Assembly: GCA_964554065.1 (NCBI GenBank)
Contig: CAZKMQ010000006.1
Span: 1 to 24,315 of the forward strand
DNA from: CAZKMQ01 sp964554065
GTDB taxonomy: Bacteria; Patescibacteriota; Patescibacteriia; Magasanikbacterales; JBBTQS01
Reading direction: 5' to 3'
Length of the DNA: 24,315 nucleotides
Numbering within the stretch: position 1 is the stretch's first letter; each line of letters opens with the position of its first letter. The position numbers and the translations under genes were made by a program. A model generated the notes under the pieces. It had not been told where the DNA came from and did no database searches. It saw only the letters and a list, made by a program, of their open reading frames with translations. Positions 6,551-14,620 of the stretch are shown here, piece after piece.

Positions 6551-7525
6551 TTGAGTTCATTTCCAATTCTCATGTTTCATCGCATTGGCGATGATAGGTA
6601 CATGGTGCCCGCAGGATTGCGGCCATCTGGCGAACAGAAGAGCATCGAGCGCTTTCGGCGCGTGCTAAGCAAGATTCGTGATGAGCACACAGTAGTTCCA
6701 TTGCACTTTGCCGCACGCGCGATCAAAGGCGATTTCGATCTACCAAGCAACACAGCTGTGCTCACGTTCGACGACGGTACACGCGACCACGTCGAGGTGG
6801 TATTGCCAATTCTGCAAGAGTTCGGCTTCACAGCTACGTTCTTCGTCATGACTGGAGTGCTTGCGGATAATCCGCACTGTGCTATTCCAGACACCTTCAA
6901 GATGCAGCTGCTCACTGGAGATCCAAAGTGGGTGGAAGAAGAAGGTGTTGGTTTGTTCCTGCGCACCATGACCGAGCTTGATCAATCGTTCGTGGACTGG
7001 TGGCAAAAAGGTGTGGAGGTTCCTGATGAGCGATTCATTGGCGAACCATCGCAAACCATCCGCAAACTCAAGTGGATGATCAACTATCACATGGATGCCA
7101 CGCTTCGCTCCATGCTGATGAACACTATGTTCACCATACGCTTCCCTGGTGAGAGCGAGAAGGACATAGCTTGCAAGATGTTCTTGCAAGGCTCTGACAT
7201 CGCCCGACTGCATGCAGCGGACATGGACATCGGATTCCACACCATCAGCCACCGCACCCTGACCAAGATCAAAGGAAATGGTGAGGTGTACGCTGAGATC
7301 GTTGGTGGACGCACCATTCTCACCCAATACATGGGTGGCAAACAGCCGGACATCTTCGCCTACCCAGGTGGTGGCCCAAGTACGTTCGATGCAACACACA
7401 CTGAAACAGTTCAAGCGCACTATGACTGTGCAGTCTCAACCGGCAACCAGAAAACCTGGTGCACAACTGAAGACTCGGCGTGGGAGATGCCACGCGTGCA
7501 CGAAGCGAACTTTCTTGTGGAGTAG
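6551..7525 (+). CDS. NodB-type polysaccharide deacetylase, cytoplasmic
   Basis: 324 aa with a TTG start, fixed by AGGAGGT five bases upstream and by conserved sequence beginning at once (FPILMFHRIG). Carbohydrate esterase family 4/NodB proteins remove N-acetyl (or O-acetyl) groups using a divalent metal. Motif 1 is TFDDGTRDH with D74/D75, the metal-binding HxxxH is H230/H234 (GFHTISH), and AYPGGG is the third motif. There is no signal peptide or membrane segment, so it should act on a cytoplasmic sugar intermediate. About 150 residues separate motifs 1 and 2, longer than in simple NodB domains as I know them. G+C is 55-63% in the 60-base stretches counted, against 40-43% in neighbours, suggesting recent acquisition or a distinct expression class. 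It has its own promoter, leader and terminator. Confidence 0.9.
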   Translation: MSSFPILMFHRIGDDRYMVPAGLRPSGEQKSIERFRRVLSKIRDEHTVVPLHFAARAIKGDFDLPSNTAVLTFDDGTRDHVEVVLPILQEFGFTATFFVMTGVLADNPHCAIPDTFKMQLLTGDPKWVEEEGVGLFLRTMTELDQSFVDWWQKGVEVPDERFIGEPSQTIRKLKWMINYHMDATLRSMLMNTMFTIRFPGESEKDIACKMFLQGSDIARLHAADMDIGFHTISHRTLTKIKGNGEVYAEIVGGRTILTQYMGGKQPDIFAYPGGGPSTFDATHTETVQAHYDCAVSTGNQKTWCTTEDSAWEMPRVHEANFLVE

Positions 7526-7571
7526 GAAATATCAGAAGGGACTTCTAAGGAAGCTGTCTATTCCAACTCCC

Positions 7572-7609
7572 CAGCCGGTGATTGCGTCACGCAATTGCCG
7601 GCTGTTTTA
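7572..7609 (+). terminator. Rho-independent terminator of the deacetylase unit
   Basis: CAGCCGG-TG-ATTGCG (7572-7586), loop TCA, then CGCAAT-TG-CCGGCTG (7590-7604): 15 bp including two G-U pairs, followed by TTTTAATT. It lies 46 bp after the stop codon. Confidence 0.9.
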
Positions 7610-7632
7610 ATTAATAGTACACTTAACACATT

Positions 7633-8874
7633 ATGAAAGAACGTGTAAAACAAATGCTACTCTGGTCTGAGCGCTATACCAAAACCGACATGCTTTATTT
7701 AGCAAAGGGTGGTTTTTGGTTAACACTTGGCAAGACCATCGCTACACTTAGCGCGTTCTTGCTGTCTATAGCTTTTGCAAACTGGTTACCAAAAGAAGTT
7801 TACGGAACCTACCAATATGTACTTTCATTGGTGGGGTTTTTTACTGTCGCAACACTCATAAATGTTAACGCCTCACTTATGCGATCTGTTGCAAAAGGGT
7901 TTGAAGGCAACTTTCTTCCAGCAATGTACACGCGCATGCGATGGGGTGTTCTTGGTGGCATTGGATCACTTGTCACTGCTGCTTATTATTACGTAAACGG
8001 CAATCGCGTACTTGCAATCAGCTTTGGCATTGCTGCAGTATTTATTCCCATCATGGAACCAATGGGTATATTCGGTGACTTTCTTAAAGGAAAAAAATTA
8101 TTCAAACTCTCCAGCAAATTCCAAATGGCCGCACGCTTAATCTCACTACTTGCCATGGGAACGGTCCTGTACTTCACAAACAACATATTCTATGTACTAC
8201 TTGGATATTTTGTGCCGCGCATGCTTATTAGATTTTTCTCCCACATTTACGTACTTGTAAAAGTTGATCGAAACAGAAAAAAAGACAAGGACCTTATCAC
8301 ATATGGCAAGCACTTAAGCGCCATGTCTATATTACAAACCTTGGCTGAGCAATTAGACAAAATACTTATCTTTCATTTTCTCGGTGCATCTGAACTGGCT
8401 GTGTATTATTTTGCCACCGCACCTGCTGGACAAATCAAAAGTCTTTTCTCATCTATTAAAACTTTGGCATTCCCGAAATTTTCACATGGTGCAATCGCGG
8501 ATATCAAGCGCACACTTCCAGAAAAGATCATACGCATGCAATTTGGCCTAGTACTCCCGATAATCTTAATATATGTATTTTTTGCTCCACTGGTCTTTTC
8601 TGCATTTTTCCCACAATACATGGAGGCCGTATACTTTTCACAAATTTTTATCCTAACATTACTATTCTTTCCTAAGGGGATTATTAGCTCAGCACTAGTT
8701 GCGCAGAAAAAAACAAGAGCATTGTATATGCTCAAAACAATCACACCAATTATTCGAACTGTAATCCTTTTTGTCGCTGTTATATACTTTGGACTTCCAG
8801 GAATGATTGCCGGTGGTGTTATATCTGCGGCAATAATCTATGTTCTGTATTACTACTTTTTCAAACGAATGTAA
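7633..8874 (+). CDS. Wzx-type oligosaccharide flippase (MOP superfamily)
   Basis: 413 aa, strongly hydrophobic with about 12 membrane segments. The N-terminal WLTLGKTIATLSAFLLSIAF followed by LPKEVYGTYQYVLS is typical of the polysaccharide_synt/Wzx family, in which the first helix precedes a conserved YG(T/I)Y. These proteins flip undecaprenyl-linked repeat units across the inner membrane. It lies just after the deacetylase terminator with no SD and no convincing promoter of its own in the 28 bp between, so its transcription is unclear. Its TAA abuts the stop of the opposite-strand CDP-alcohol phosphatidyltransferase (TAATTA). Confidence 0.88.
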   Translation: MKERVKQMLLWSERYTKTDMLYLAKGGFWLTLGKTIATLSAFLLSIAFANWLPKEVYGTYQYVLSLVGFFTVATLINVNASLMRSVAKGFEGNFLPAMYTRMRWGVLGGIGSLVTAAYYYVNGNRVLAISFGIAAVFIPIMEPMGIFGDFLKGKKLFKLSSKFQMAARLISLLAMGTVLYFTNNIFYVLLGYFVPRMLIRFFSHIYVLVKVDRNRKKDKDLITYGKHLSAMSILQTLAEQLDKILIFHFLGASELAVYYFATAPAGQIKSLFSSIKTLAFPKFSHGAIADIKRTLPEKIIRMQFGLVLPIILIYVFFAPLVFSAFFPQYMEAVYFSQIFILTLLFFPKGIISSALVAQKKTRALYMLKTITPIIRTVILFVAVIYFGLPGMIAGGVISAAIIYVLYYYFFKRM

Positions 8875-9648
8875 TTACAGATCTTCCTTACTAATAAGAT
8901 GACGTTGAGGATAGCGCCACAAACCTAAATACAATGTCACAATAAATGCCAGCGTGATATGCGCAAGATATGCATATGAGGCAACATCAGTGTTATAGAA
9001 AAGAATTACACCTAGAATAAAATAGAAACCAATCGTCAAACTATAAATCATGCTCACAAGATAGAACAGCACACGGCCGACAATGTTCTTTGGTAATTGA
9101 AATGACGTGCGGTGATCAGGAACTGGATGCAATGTGCGTTCAGATTTTTTTATTTTGTGTGCTACTGATAAGCGAAGCAGATCAAATGATCGAAAGTACA
9201 TTGTCGCAATCGCAAGTAGAAGCGTTATTGCTAGTAATACAATGTTCTGCGTATAGCTATAGAAAGTAAATCCAATCACGCTATAGAATATAAATGGATA
9301 AAAGAAATGGTACGACTTATCATAATACATACCTTGTGGTGAAAATCGCTTAGTAGTACGTGCCACTTCCCCGTCAACGCGATCAAGTGTTGCGGTTACA
9401 TACAGAAGTACTAACTGAACAAGAAACAGAGTTGGATGATCTAAATCAGAAAAGTTCAGAGCAAAAATCACAAGAAGTAACAACATACTGAACCCGGTTA
9501 CATGATTTGGCTTAATCCATGGAAATATTTTCACAAGAGCCCATGTTACACCAACAGAAAGATTGCGCTCCCAACGGTAGAGCCGGTCACCTTGCATGCG
9601 CTTTGCCTTTGGTGCATGCGCCTGGTTTTTAAAATCAGTAAAATTCAT
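8875..9648 (-). CDS. CDP-alcohol phosphatidyltransferase family protein with variant active site
   Basis: 257 aa, about six membrane segments. The family transfers a phospho-alcohol from a CDP-alcohol to an acceptor alcohol. The signature D-x2-D-G-x2-A-R-x8-G-x3-D-x3-D is present as D89, D92, G93, A96, R97, G106 and D110, but the last Asp, thought to be the catalytic base, is H114 (MYYDKSYH). The amphipathic PNHVTGFS before the first membrane helix is also typical. It overlaps the WbqC-like gene by ATGA (9645-9648) and is the last gene of the long minus-strand run. Given its neighbours it may decorate the glycan, or make an unusual lipid or sugar phosphodiester, rather than a housekeeping phospholipid. 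Substrates are unknown. Confidence 0.87.
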   Translation of the reverse strand: MNFTDFKNQAHAPKAKRMQGDRLYRWERNLSVGVTWALVKIFPWIKPNHVTGFSMLLLLVIFALNFSDLDHPTLFLVQLVLLYVTATLDRVDGEVARTTKRFSPQGMYYDKSYHFFYPFIFYSVIGFTFYSYTQNIVLLAITLLLAIATMYFRSFDLLRLSVAHKIKKSERTLHPVPDHRTSFQLPKNIVGRVLFYLVSMIYSLTIGFYFILGVILFYNTDVASYAYLAHITLAFIVTLYLGLWRYPQRHLISKEDL

Positions 9649-10340
9649 ATGTAATTCTTTGCATCAGGACCGAGATTGCAAAGCAAGTCTACAATCGCCA
9701 GCCCCTTAATAAACTCTCCATCAAACTGCTGCTCATATACCTGTGGTTCAAAATTTTGGAGATCTACTTTGATATTCGCAGCCTCAAACTTCTCCATCTC
9801 TAAATATTTTGGACCAGATACCCCAGATAAGTACTTGGTTGCTCCAAGCTTCTGACAAATTGCCAAAAGCCAATCAGTAGCTTTGAGTTCATGATCAATT
9901 TCCATTTCGCTTTCAAGAACTAGCTTTGTAGTAATACCTAGCTGCTCACATGCCCAACGAATAAGTAGCATATTAAACTCCGCAAGTGTCTTCGCTTCTT
10001 TCACTTTAACTGTATACAAGTCTTCCAAAAAATCCTTATACAACTTCCAGAACTGTGTCCGTGAATAATTCATCTCTAATGTCCGAAAATGCTTTTTTGC
10101 CCATGATATATCTTCCGGCAATAATACTTGGTTCATTGGTTTGAATTGCTCTTTGCGCGGTACAGGAATAGTTAGATATGCCCAACCTTGTGGCGTGCGC
10201 ACACGATTGCGATTATGAAATCCATTACGTGAGTAGCTTGCACCATCAAGAAATACAAACACATCTGAAACTTTAATTTTATTAAAAAAACCCACCCAAG
10301 GCAAGTAGTCCGGTTGATGGATTGAAACAAGCATACCCAT
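9645..10340 (-). CDS. WbqC-like family protein
   Basis: 231 aa. It matches the WbqC-like family at the N-terminus (MLVSIHQPDYLPWVGFFNKI) and in DVFVFLDGASYSRNGFHNRNRV, features I recognise from genes common in O-antigen loci. The biochemical role of the family is not firmly established; some members have been proposed to act as transferases on amino sugars. There are two possible starts, M1 (10340, overlapping the PIG-L stop as TAATG) and M3 (10334). The family consensus seems to begin at M3, but coupling favours M1. It sits between the PIG-L deacetylase and the CDP-alcohol phosphatidyltransferase. Confidence 0.85.
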   Translation of the reverse strand: MGMLVSIHQPDYLPWVGFFNKIKVSDVFVFLDGASYSRNGFHNRNRVRTPQGWAYLTIPVPRKEQFKPMNQVLLPEDISWAKKHFRTLEMNYSRTQFWKLYKDFLEDLYTVKVKEAKTLAEFNMLLIRWACEQLGITTKLVLESEMEIDHELKATDWLLAICQKLGATKYLSGVSGPKYLEMEKFEAANIKVDLQNFEPQVYEQQFDGEFIKGLAIVDLLCNLGPDAKNYI

Positions 10341-10981
10341 TAATTAACTAGGCGAATAACTTCAAATGCTTCTGCAAGCGGCGCATTCACCTCAACACCA
10401 CGCGTAAATGCCCACGCACGAATGTACTCCTCAGTTAAGTATGCACGATGTGTGTCTGTCTGGCTAGTGTATGTTTGAATTGCTTTCACTTTCTTTGCAA
10501 GATTCTCTTCAGAAATCACACTATAGGCATTCACCTTCTTATCAATGCGATTCCAATCAAAAGCATACGCAATAATGCTACAATCCTTAAAAGCACGGAA
10601 GCTTTCCTGAGCAACTGTCGCATGATCCTGATGCATATCATTAAATGCTCCAGTAATTACAAAGTCCGGATTAAGCTTGCGCTTGTATTCCCAAATCTTA
10701 TCCAAAATAGCTTGACGTTGTGATGGGAATGTTCTGTTTTCAAAATGTTCAATATAAATTCGATCAGACGGAATACCTAATGTATTTCCTGCTTCCATTG
10801 CCTCAGTTACTATCTGCTCGCGACTGTACTGTTGTGCTGCACCTTTGTTATTCACTGAAAGCACCAGACTATGTACTTCTTTACCTGCCTGAGTCAACTT
10901 ATCAATAGTTGCACCACAACCTAACTCCATGTCGTCGGCATGAGCGCTAATTACTAAGATTTTTTGGGCTTTTTCAAACAT
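10340..10981 (-). CDS. PIG-L/LmbE family deacetylase
   Basis: 213 aa. Zinc-dependent N-deacetylase fold; relatives act on GlcNAc-PI, GlcNAc-malate and other N-acetyl sugars. Zinc ligands are visible as H14-x-D16-D17 in SAHADDMELGCG (usually AHPDD, here Ala for Pro) and H117-x-D119-H120 in NDMHQDHATV. It is cytoplasmic with no signal peptide. It is preceded by a consensus promoter inside the 3' end of the GT4 gene and followed by WbqC-like and CDP-alcohol phosphatidyltransferase genes overlapping by 1-4 bases, so the three form a likely sub-operon. A plausible role is removing an N-acetyl group so that the freed amine can be modified. Confidence 0.9.
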   Translation of the reverse strand: MFEKAQKILVISAHADDMELGCGATIDKLTQAGKEVHSLVLSVNNKGAAQQYSREQIVTEAMEAGNTLGIPSDRIYIEHFENRTFPSQRQAILDKIWEYKRKLNPDFVITGAFNDMHQDHATVAQESFRAFKDCSIIAYAFDWNRIDKKVNAYSVISEENLAKKVKAIQTYTSQTDTHRAYLTEEYIRAWAFTRGVEVNAPLAEAFEVIRLVN

Positions 10982-10996
10982 ATATTCTGATGCATT

Positions 10997-11025
10997 ACTA
11001 TACTATACCAGACCTAATATGTCAA
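10997..11025 (-). promoter_or_regulatory. Internal promoter for the PIG-L/WbqC/CDP-alcohol phosphatidyltransferase genes
   Basis: Minus-strand TTGACA (11025-11020), 17-bp spacer, TATAGT (11002-10997, 5/6). It overlaps the end of the GT4 gene. The predicted start near 10990 leaves a leader of about 9 nt before the ATG at 10981. Confidence 0.65.
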
Positions 11026-12103
11026 CTATTCGACGCGCCACTATTGGCATATCAAATTCATCCTTAACTCGCTCATATCCTGCTGCTCCAATTTGCTTTC
11101 GCAGTTTCTCATCTTCAATAAGCTGCTTTAGATGAGCTGCAATTGCGGCAGCATCTTGCTTTGGTACAAGATAACCAGTTTGCGCATGCTCAATCATTTC
11201 TGGTGAACTACCAACACGCGTTGAAATAACTGGCACACCATGACTCATTGCTTCTAAAATAACATTGGGTGATCCTTCTGAAATAGAAGTGAACACAAAG
11301 ATGTCAGCATTTGCATACTGCTTTTCAACTGCACTTGTACCAAGCTGACCAGTAAATGTTGTTTGCTTATCTACACCGAATTTCTTAGCAAAATTCTTGT
11401 ATATAGGAATCCGACTTCCGCCACCAACTAACACTAGTTCCACATCATCTCGCTTAAGTATTCCCACCGCTTCAATAAGATATTCATATGCTTTTTCAAC
11501 CCAGTTCATTGATCCAATAGTTAGTATACGAATCTTCTGCGCTGAGTCTTTTGATGTAAGTTGCTTAGGCACCTTAACTCCATTACTCAATACAGAGAAC
11601 TTCTTCGCATAAATTCCTTGCCATGATCGAGCTAGTATCTTCATTTCTTCTGACACAAGAACAATCTTTTCCACCATCCAATTCATGAAAAAATCAAACA
11701 CCTTATACTTGAGCGGCTTAAATGTTGGCTTACCATTTTTATTAACTACACTTGTCCCTGACTCACGAATTACAATCTTCACTGATGGAACAAAAATCTT
11801 GGTTAATCTCGCAACAATATTAGAAATCTCAAGCGTGCTATATATCACTTGTATATTATTCTTCTTTACAAACCGCCTGATGCGCATATACAATCTAGGA
11901 TCAAAAAAATATGTGTACTGGAACACGACCTGATTCTCTTTTGGCAACTTCACCTCAGATGCATAGCTCTCTGGCTTATCGTTCCACAAGGTACCCAAAA
12001 ATACGCCATTGTGAATTTCATGCAAATAGTTAATTTGCAACATCCACTGACGTTCCGCACCCCCTCGATTAAGATTGTTAATCAAGAACAGGACGTTTTT
12101 CAT
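11003..12103 (-). CDS. Glycosyltransferase, GT4 family
   Basis: 366 aa, GT-B fold retaining glycosyltransferase. N-terminal LINNLNRGGAERQW is the usual acceptor-side glycine loop. The C-terminal half has ILTIGSMNWVEKAYEYLIEA, TGQLG and the E-x7-E donor motif in SEGSPNVILEAMSHGVPVIS, followed by VGSSPEMI. It would add one sugar from an NDP-sugar to the lipid-linked oligosaccharide on the cytoplasmic face; donor and acceptor are not readable. Its ATG overlaps the upstream methyltransferase stop (ATGA, 12100-12103). Confidence 0.93.
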   Translation of the reverse strand: MKNVLFLINNLNRGGAERQWMLQINYLHEIHNGVFLGTLWNDKPESYASEVKLPKENQVVFQYTYFFDPRLYMRIRRFVKKNNIQVIYSTLEISNIVARLTKIFVPSVKIVIRESGTSVVNKNGKPTFKPLKYKVFDFFMNWMVEKIVLVSEEMKILARSWQGIYAKKFSVLSNGVKVPKQLTSKDSAQKIRILTIGSMNWVEKAYEYLIEAVGILKRDDVELVLVGGGSRIPIYKNFAKKFGVDKQTTFTGQLGTSAVEKQYANADIFVFTSISEGSPNVILEAMSHGVPVISTRVGSSPEMIEHAQTGYLVPKQDAAAIAAHLKQLIEDEKLRKQIGAAGYERVKDEFDMPIVARRIVDILGLV

Positions 12104-12804
12104 TTTGACTTTTTACAAATATACATTGGCCATCGCTCAAGAAATCCCACGGCTAATCGTGAAGACTTATTCGATTGATCGTGATTTGCCAAAATATCAA
12201 TTACAGAAAATCCAGCATCGTGTATAAACCGCTCTTCATTCCAAATATTATTAAACGCATATGTTAGATCACCATTTTCATGATTCTCTGTGCGATGATG
12301 ATATCCGAACCGTAACTTCAACAAATTCTTCATGAAATCCTTGCGTGTCCGCTTAGTCTTTGGAAGTGCAGTACTATTATGATGTGTGTACATGAACATG
12401 CCATCATCCTTAAGTACACGTCGCGCCTCACGAAGCACATCTTCGCGGCGACTTCGCGGGTGCGTACAATCAATTCCCTGATTAGGAAACAAAACAACAT
12501 CAAACGTCTTATCTTGGAACTCAAGTTCTGCCGCATTCATGTAACGCAAGTCAAGATCTGGATGAACTTGCATCCCGCGATCAAGAAATGCTTGTACCAT
12601 ATCAACTCCAACTACATCAGCTCCGCGATCTTTTATAAATCGTGTTGTACGCCCAACACCACAACCCAAATCAAGAACACGCATACCAGGCTCTATATGA
12701 TTTTCAAAAAAATACTCTTCATACGGCCGCAGATAATCCGTGTCATAAACATCAACGGCTTTTTTATCTGAATAGGTTGTTTTATTTTGTAGCTCGAAGT
12801 CCAT
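12100..12804 (-). CDS. Class I SAM-dependent methyltransferase
   Basis: About 234 aa from the ATG at 12804 (MDFELQNKTTYSDKKA); an alternative ATG at 12816 adds four residues. SAM-binding motif I is VLDLGCGVGRTTRF and motif II GADVVGVDMVQAFLD; post-motif DVVLFPNQGIDC and the VLKDDGMFMYTHHN strand are also present. It resembles small-molecule methyltransferases of antibiotic and O-antigen clusters, and probably methylates a sugar hydroxyl or amine. It overlaps the 3' end of the aminotransferase gene by 23 bp and the GT4 start by 4 bp. Confidence 0.87.
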   Translation of the reverse strand: MDFELQNKTTYSDKKAVDVYDTDYLRPYEEYFFENHIEPGMRVLDLGCGVGRTTRFIKDRGADVVGVDMVQAFLDRGMQVHPDLDLRYMNAAELEFQDKTFDVVLFPNQGIDCTHPRSRREDVLREARRVLKDDGMFMYTHHNSTALPKTKRTRKDFMKNLLKLRFGYHHRTENHENGDLTYAFNNIWNEERFIHDAGFSVIDILANHDQSNKSSRLAVGFLERWPMYICKKSK

Positions 12805-13804
12805 ATTTGGAATCAAATGCTTTTAAGTGCTTGAGTATATATGATTGTTGCGTTTTTGTCAATGTGGGATAAATAGGAATTGAGACAGTAGTATCGAGCA
12901 ATTCCTTTGTTGTTTTAAGCTGTGACTTGTTTGGTGCAATCTGATACAGCTCGTTAGTAACCCCAAACCCAGCGACAATACCATGTTTTTTCAAATATGA
13001 GCGAAGTTGTTTGGCAAATGGAGTGCGAATAGCATAACGATAAAAAATATGATCCTTATGCTTATAAGTTTTCGGTAATTCGTAATGTGTTCCAGCAAGT
13101 TTTTTTGTAAAGGTTTTTGCAATTAACTTTCGTGCACGAATAAATGATTTAAGTTGCTCAATTTGTGCCAGCCCAATAGCGGCCTGCACATCAGACATTT
13201 TATTTTTGTCAAAACTTTCCGCGTATTTTTTTGATGAAGTTACAATTGCACCACCGGTTCCAGTAGTTATCATCTTTGTTGCATAGAAAGAAAACACAGA
13301 AATATCACCAAATGATCCTGCTGACTTTCCTGCATATGAACTTCCAATACTCATTGCGCAATCCTCAATAATTGGCACACCTAATTTCTTCAATGCATTA
13401 ATTTCTACCATTTGCCCGAACATGTGCGGCGCAATAATCGCTTTCGTATTTTTGTTAATCATCGCAGCAGCTGCAACAACAGAAATATTTCCATCCGCCA
13501 TTTCCACATCTACTATTACAGGACTAGCCCCGACTGAATTGACCGCCTTTATAAGAGCTGTGCACACATAAGCTGGAATAATAACTTCATCTCCTTTTCC
13601 GATGTTCATCGCGCGCAATGCCGCGCGCAATGCCGCTGTTCCTGACGTCATTAATGCTCCGTATTTTTTTTGACTTAACCCTGCAACTACTTTTGAAAAA
13701 GTACTATTATAATCACCAACACCAACAAATCCACTCCTCATAACACGATCAACTGAATCGCGTTCGCACTTACCAATAGTTGGTTTGGAATGATTAATGA
13801 TCAT
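12782..13804 (-). CDS. DegT/DnrJ/EryC1/StrS-family sugar aminotransferase (short form)
   Basis: 340 aa. PLP-dependent aminotransferase that converts a keto-sugar nucleotide into an amino sugar. The PLP lysine is K177 in FSFYATKMITTGTGG, the ring-pairing Asp is D148 (IIEDCAM), and the phosphate-binding region is MTSGTAALRAAL. It is shorter than the usual 370-400 aa: about 20 residues appear missing between the TGTGGAIVT strand and KMSDVQAAIGLAQIEQL. It overlaps the upstream methyltransferase by 11 bp. A 12-bp tandem repeat at 13611-13634 encodes the ALRAALRA helix and is probably just codon repetition. Substrate unknown. Confidence 0.9.
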   Translation of the reverse strand: MIINHSKPTIGKCERDSVDRVMRSGFVGVGDYNSTFSKVVAGLSQKKYGALMTSGTAALRAALRAMNIGKGDEVIIPAYVCTALIKAVNSVGASPVIVDVEMADGNISVVAAAAMINKNTKAIIAPHMFGQMVEINALKKLGVPIIEDCAMSIGSSYAGKSAGSFGDISVFSFYATKMITTGTGGAIVTSSKKYAESFDKNKMSDVQAAIGLAQIEQLKSFIRARKLIAKTFTKKLAGTHYELPKTYKHKDHIFYRYAIRTPFAKQLRSYLKKHGIVAGFGVTNELYQIAPNKSQLKTTKELLDTTVSIPIYPTLTKTQQSYILKHLKAFDSKYGLRATK

Positions 13805-14618
13805 GGTGTTGTTCGTTTTTTAAAACCACAAGCAAAGACTGACCAAAGAAACTTCGTACCAGCGGATCAACAACATCAGACATTGGCAGAATGTACGGAT
13901 AAATCGCATGTGTTTTATTCTCTGGAAGTGATTCAACCAGCTCCTCAACTTCATCACGCCGCCAATAGTTAGCGACTTCAGGTACTAGCTGATCAAACAC
14001 GGTTAAATGAATATGATTAAAGTTTGTCCTACTCATTAGCTGCATGTACTTATTGCGGTGCGGAAAAATTTTGAGAAATAGATAGAGCGGAACAGAAAAA
14101 AAGTAACAAAGTATATGCAGTAATTTTACCGGAAGCTTAGAAGTGATCTTGCGAATCGGATTAATATAACGCACCACCCACTCATTGTTATCATATCCAT
14201 ACACCCAGATAACTAATTTACCACCTGGCTTTGTGGCCGCAAACAAATTCGCAAGTGCCTTCTTCGGATCTGCCAAATGGTGAATCACTCCAACTGAAAA
14301 AACCAAATCGAAAACATCGCGATATGTAATATCGTAAATACTTTCATACCGCGCCGCCGCATTAGGAACATCTTTCAGTGTGCGACGAGCTGCATTAACT
14401 GACTGCATATCATAATCAAACCCGACTGCATTACGCGCTCCCCACTTAGCAGCGTAAAATGTGTTACGACCCATGCCACACCCAGCATCAAGAACATTTT
14501 TATCAACAAATACATCCTTATCAAATGGCCCTAACCAATTCAAAAATTGCTCCTCATAAAAAGGGAGTAAATAATCGTACTTATCCCATTCATATCCAAA
14601 TCGATCATGTGAAGCCAT
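13794..14618 (-). CDS. Class I SAM-dependent methyltransferase with hydrophobic insert
   Basis: 274 aa. Motif I is VLDAGCGMGRNTFYAA; further matches are VGFDYDMQSVNAAR, FDLVFSVGVIHHLADP and ATKPGGKLVIWVYG. After the core, a hydrophobic stretch (LPVKLLHILCYFFSVPLYLFL, about 168-188) may be a membrane-associated cap, as in methyltransferases acting on lipid-linked or long substrates. It starts 2 bp after the large membrane protein stop and overlaps the aminotransferase start by 11 bp. The N-terminus (RFGYEWDKYDYLLPFYEEQF) is typical of O-antigen methyltransferases. Target unknown. Confidence 0.88.
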   Translation of the reverse strand: MASHDRFGYEWDKYDYLLPFYEEQFLNWLGPFDKDVFVDKNVLDAGCGMGRNTFYAAKWGARNAVGFDYDMQSVNAARRTLKDVPNAAARYESIYDITYRDVFDLVFSVGVIHHLADPKKALANLFAATKPGGKLVIWVYGYDNNEWVVRYINPIRKITSKLPVKLLHILCYFFSVPLYLFLKIFPHRNKYMQLMSRTNFNHIHLTVFDQLVPEVANYWRRDEVEELVESLPENKTHAIYPYILPMSDVVDPLVRSFFGQSLLVVLKNEQHHDH

Positions 14619-14620
14619 AG

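Noticed and set aside
6740..7420. 226-codon antisense open frame inside the deacetylase gene
   Set aside because: The plus strand carries the intact NodB motifs. The antisense frame is open because of GC-rich codon choice and shows no family features.
7605..7632. A separate promoter for the flippase gene
   Set aside because: No paired -35 and -10 boxes with acceptable spacing were found between the terminator and the ATG.
13611..13634. 12-bp tandem repeat GCGCGCAATGCC x2 as a regulatory or mobile repeat
   Set aside because: It encodes the ALRAALRA helix normal for this aminotransferase family and is most simply codon repetition.
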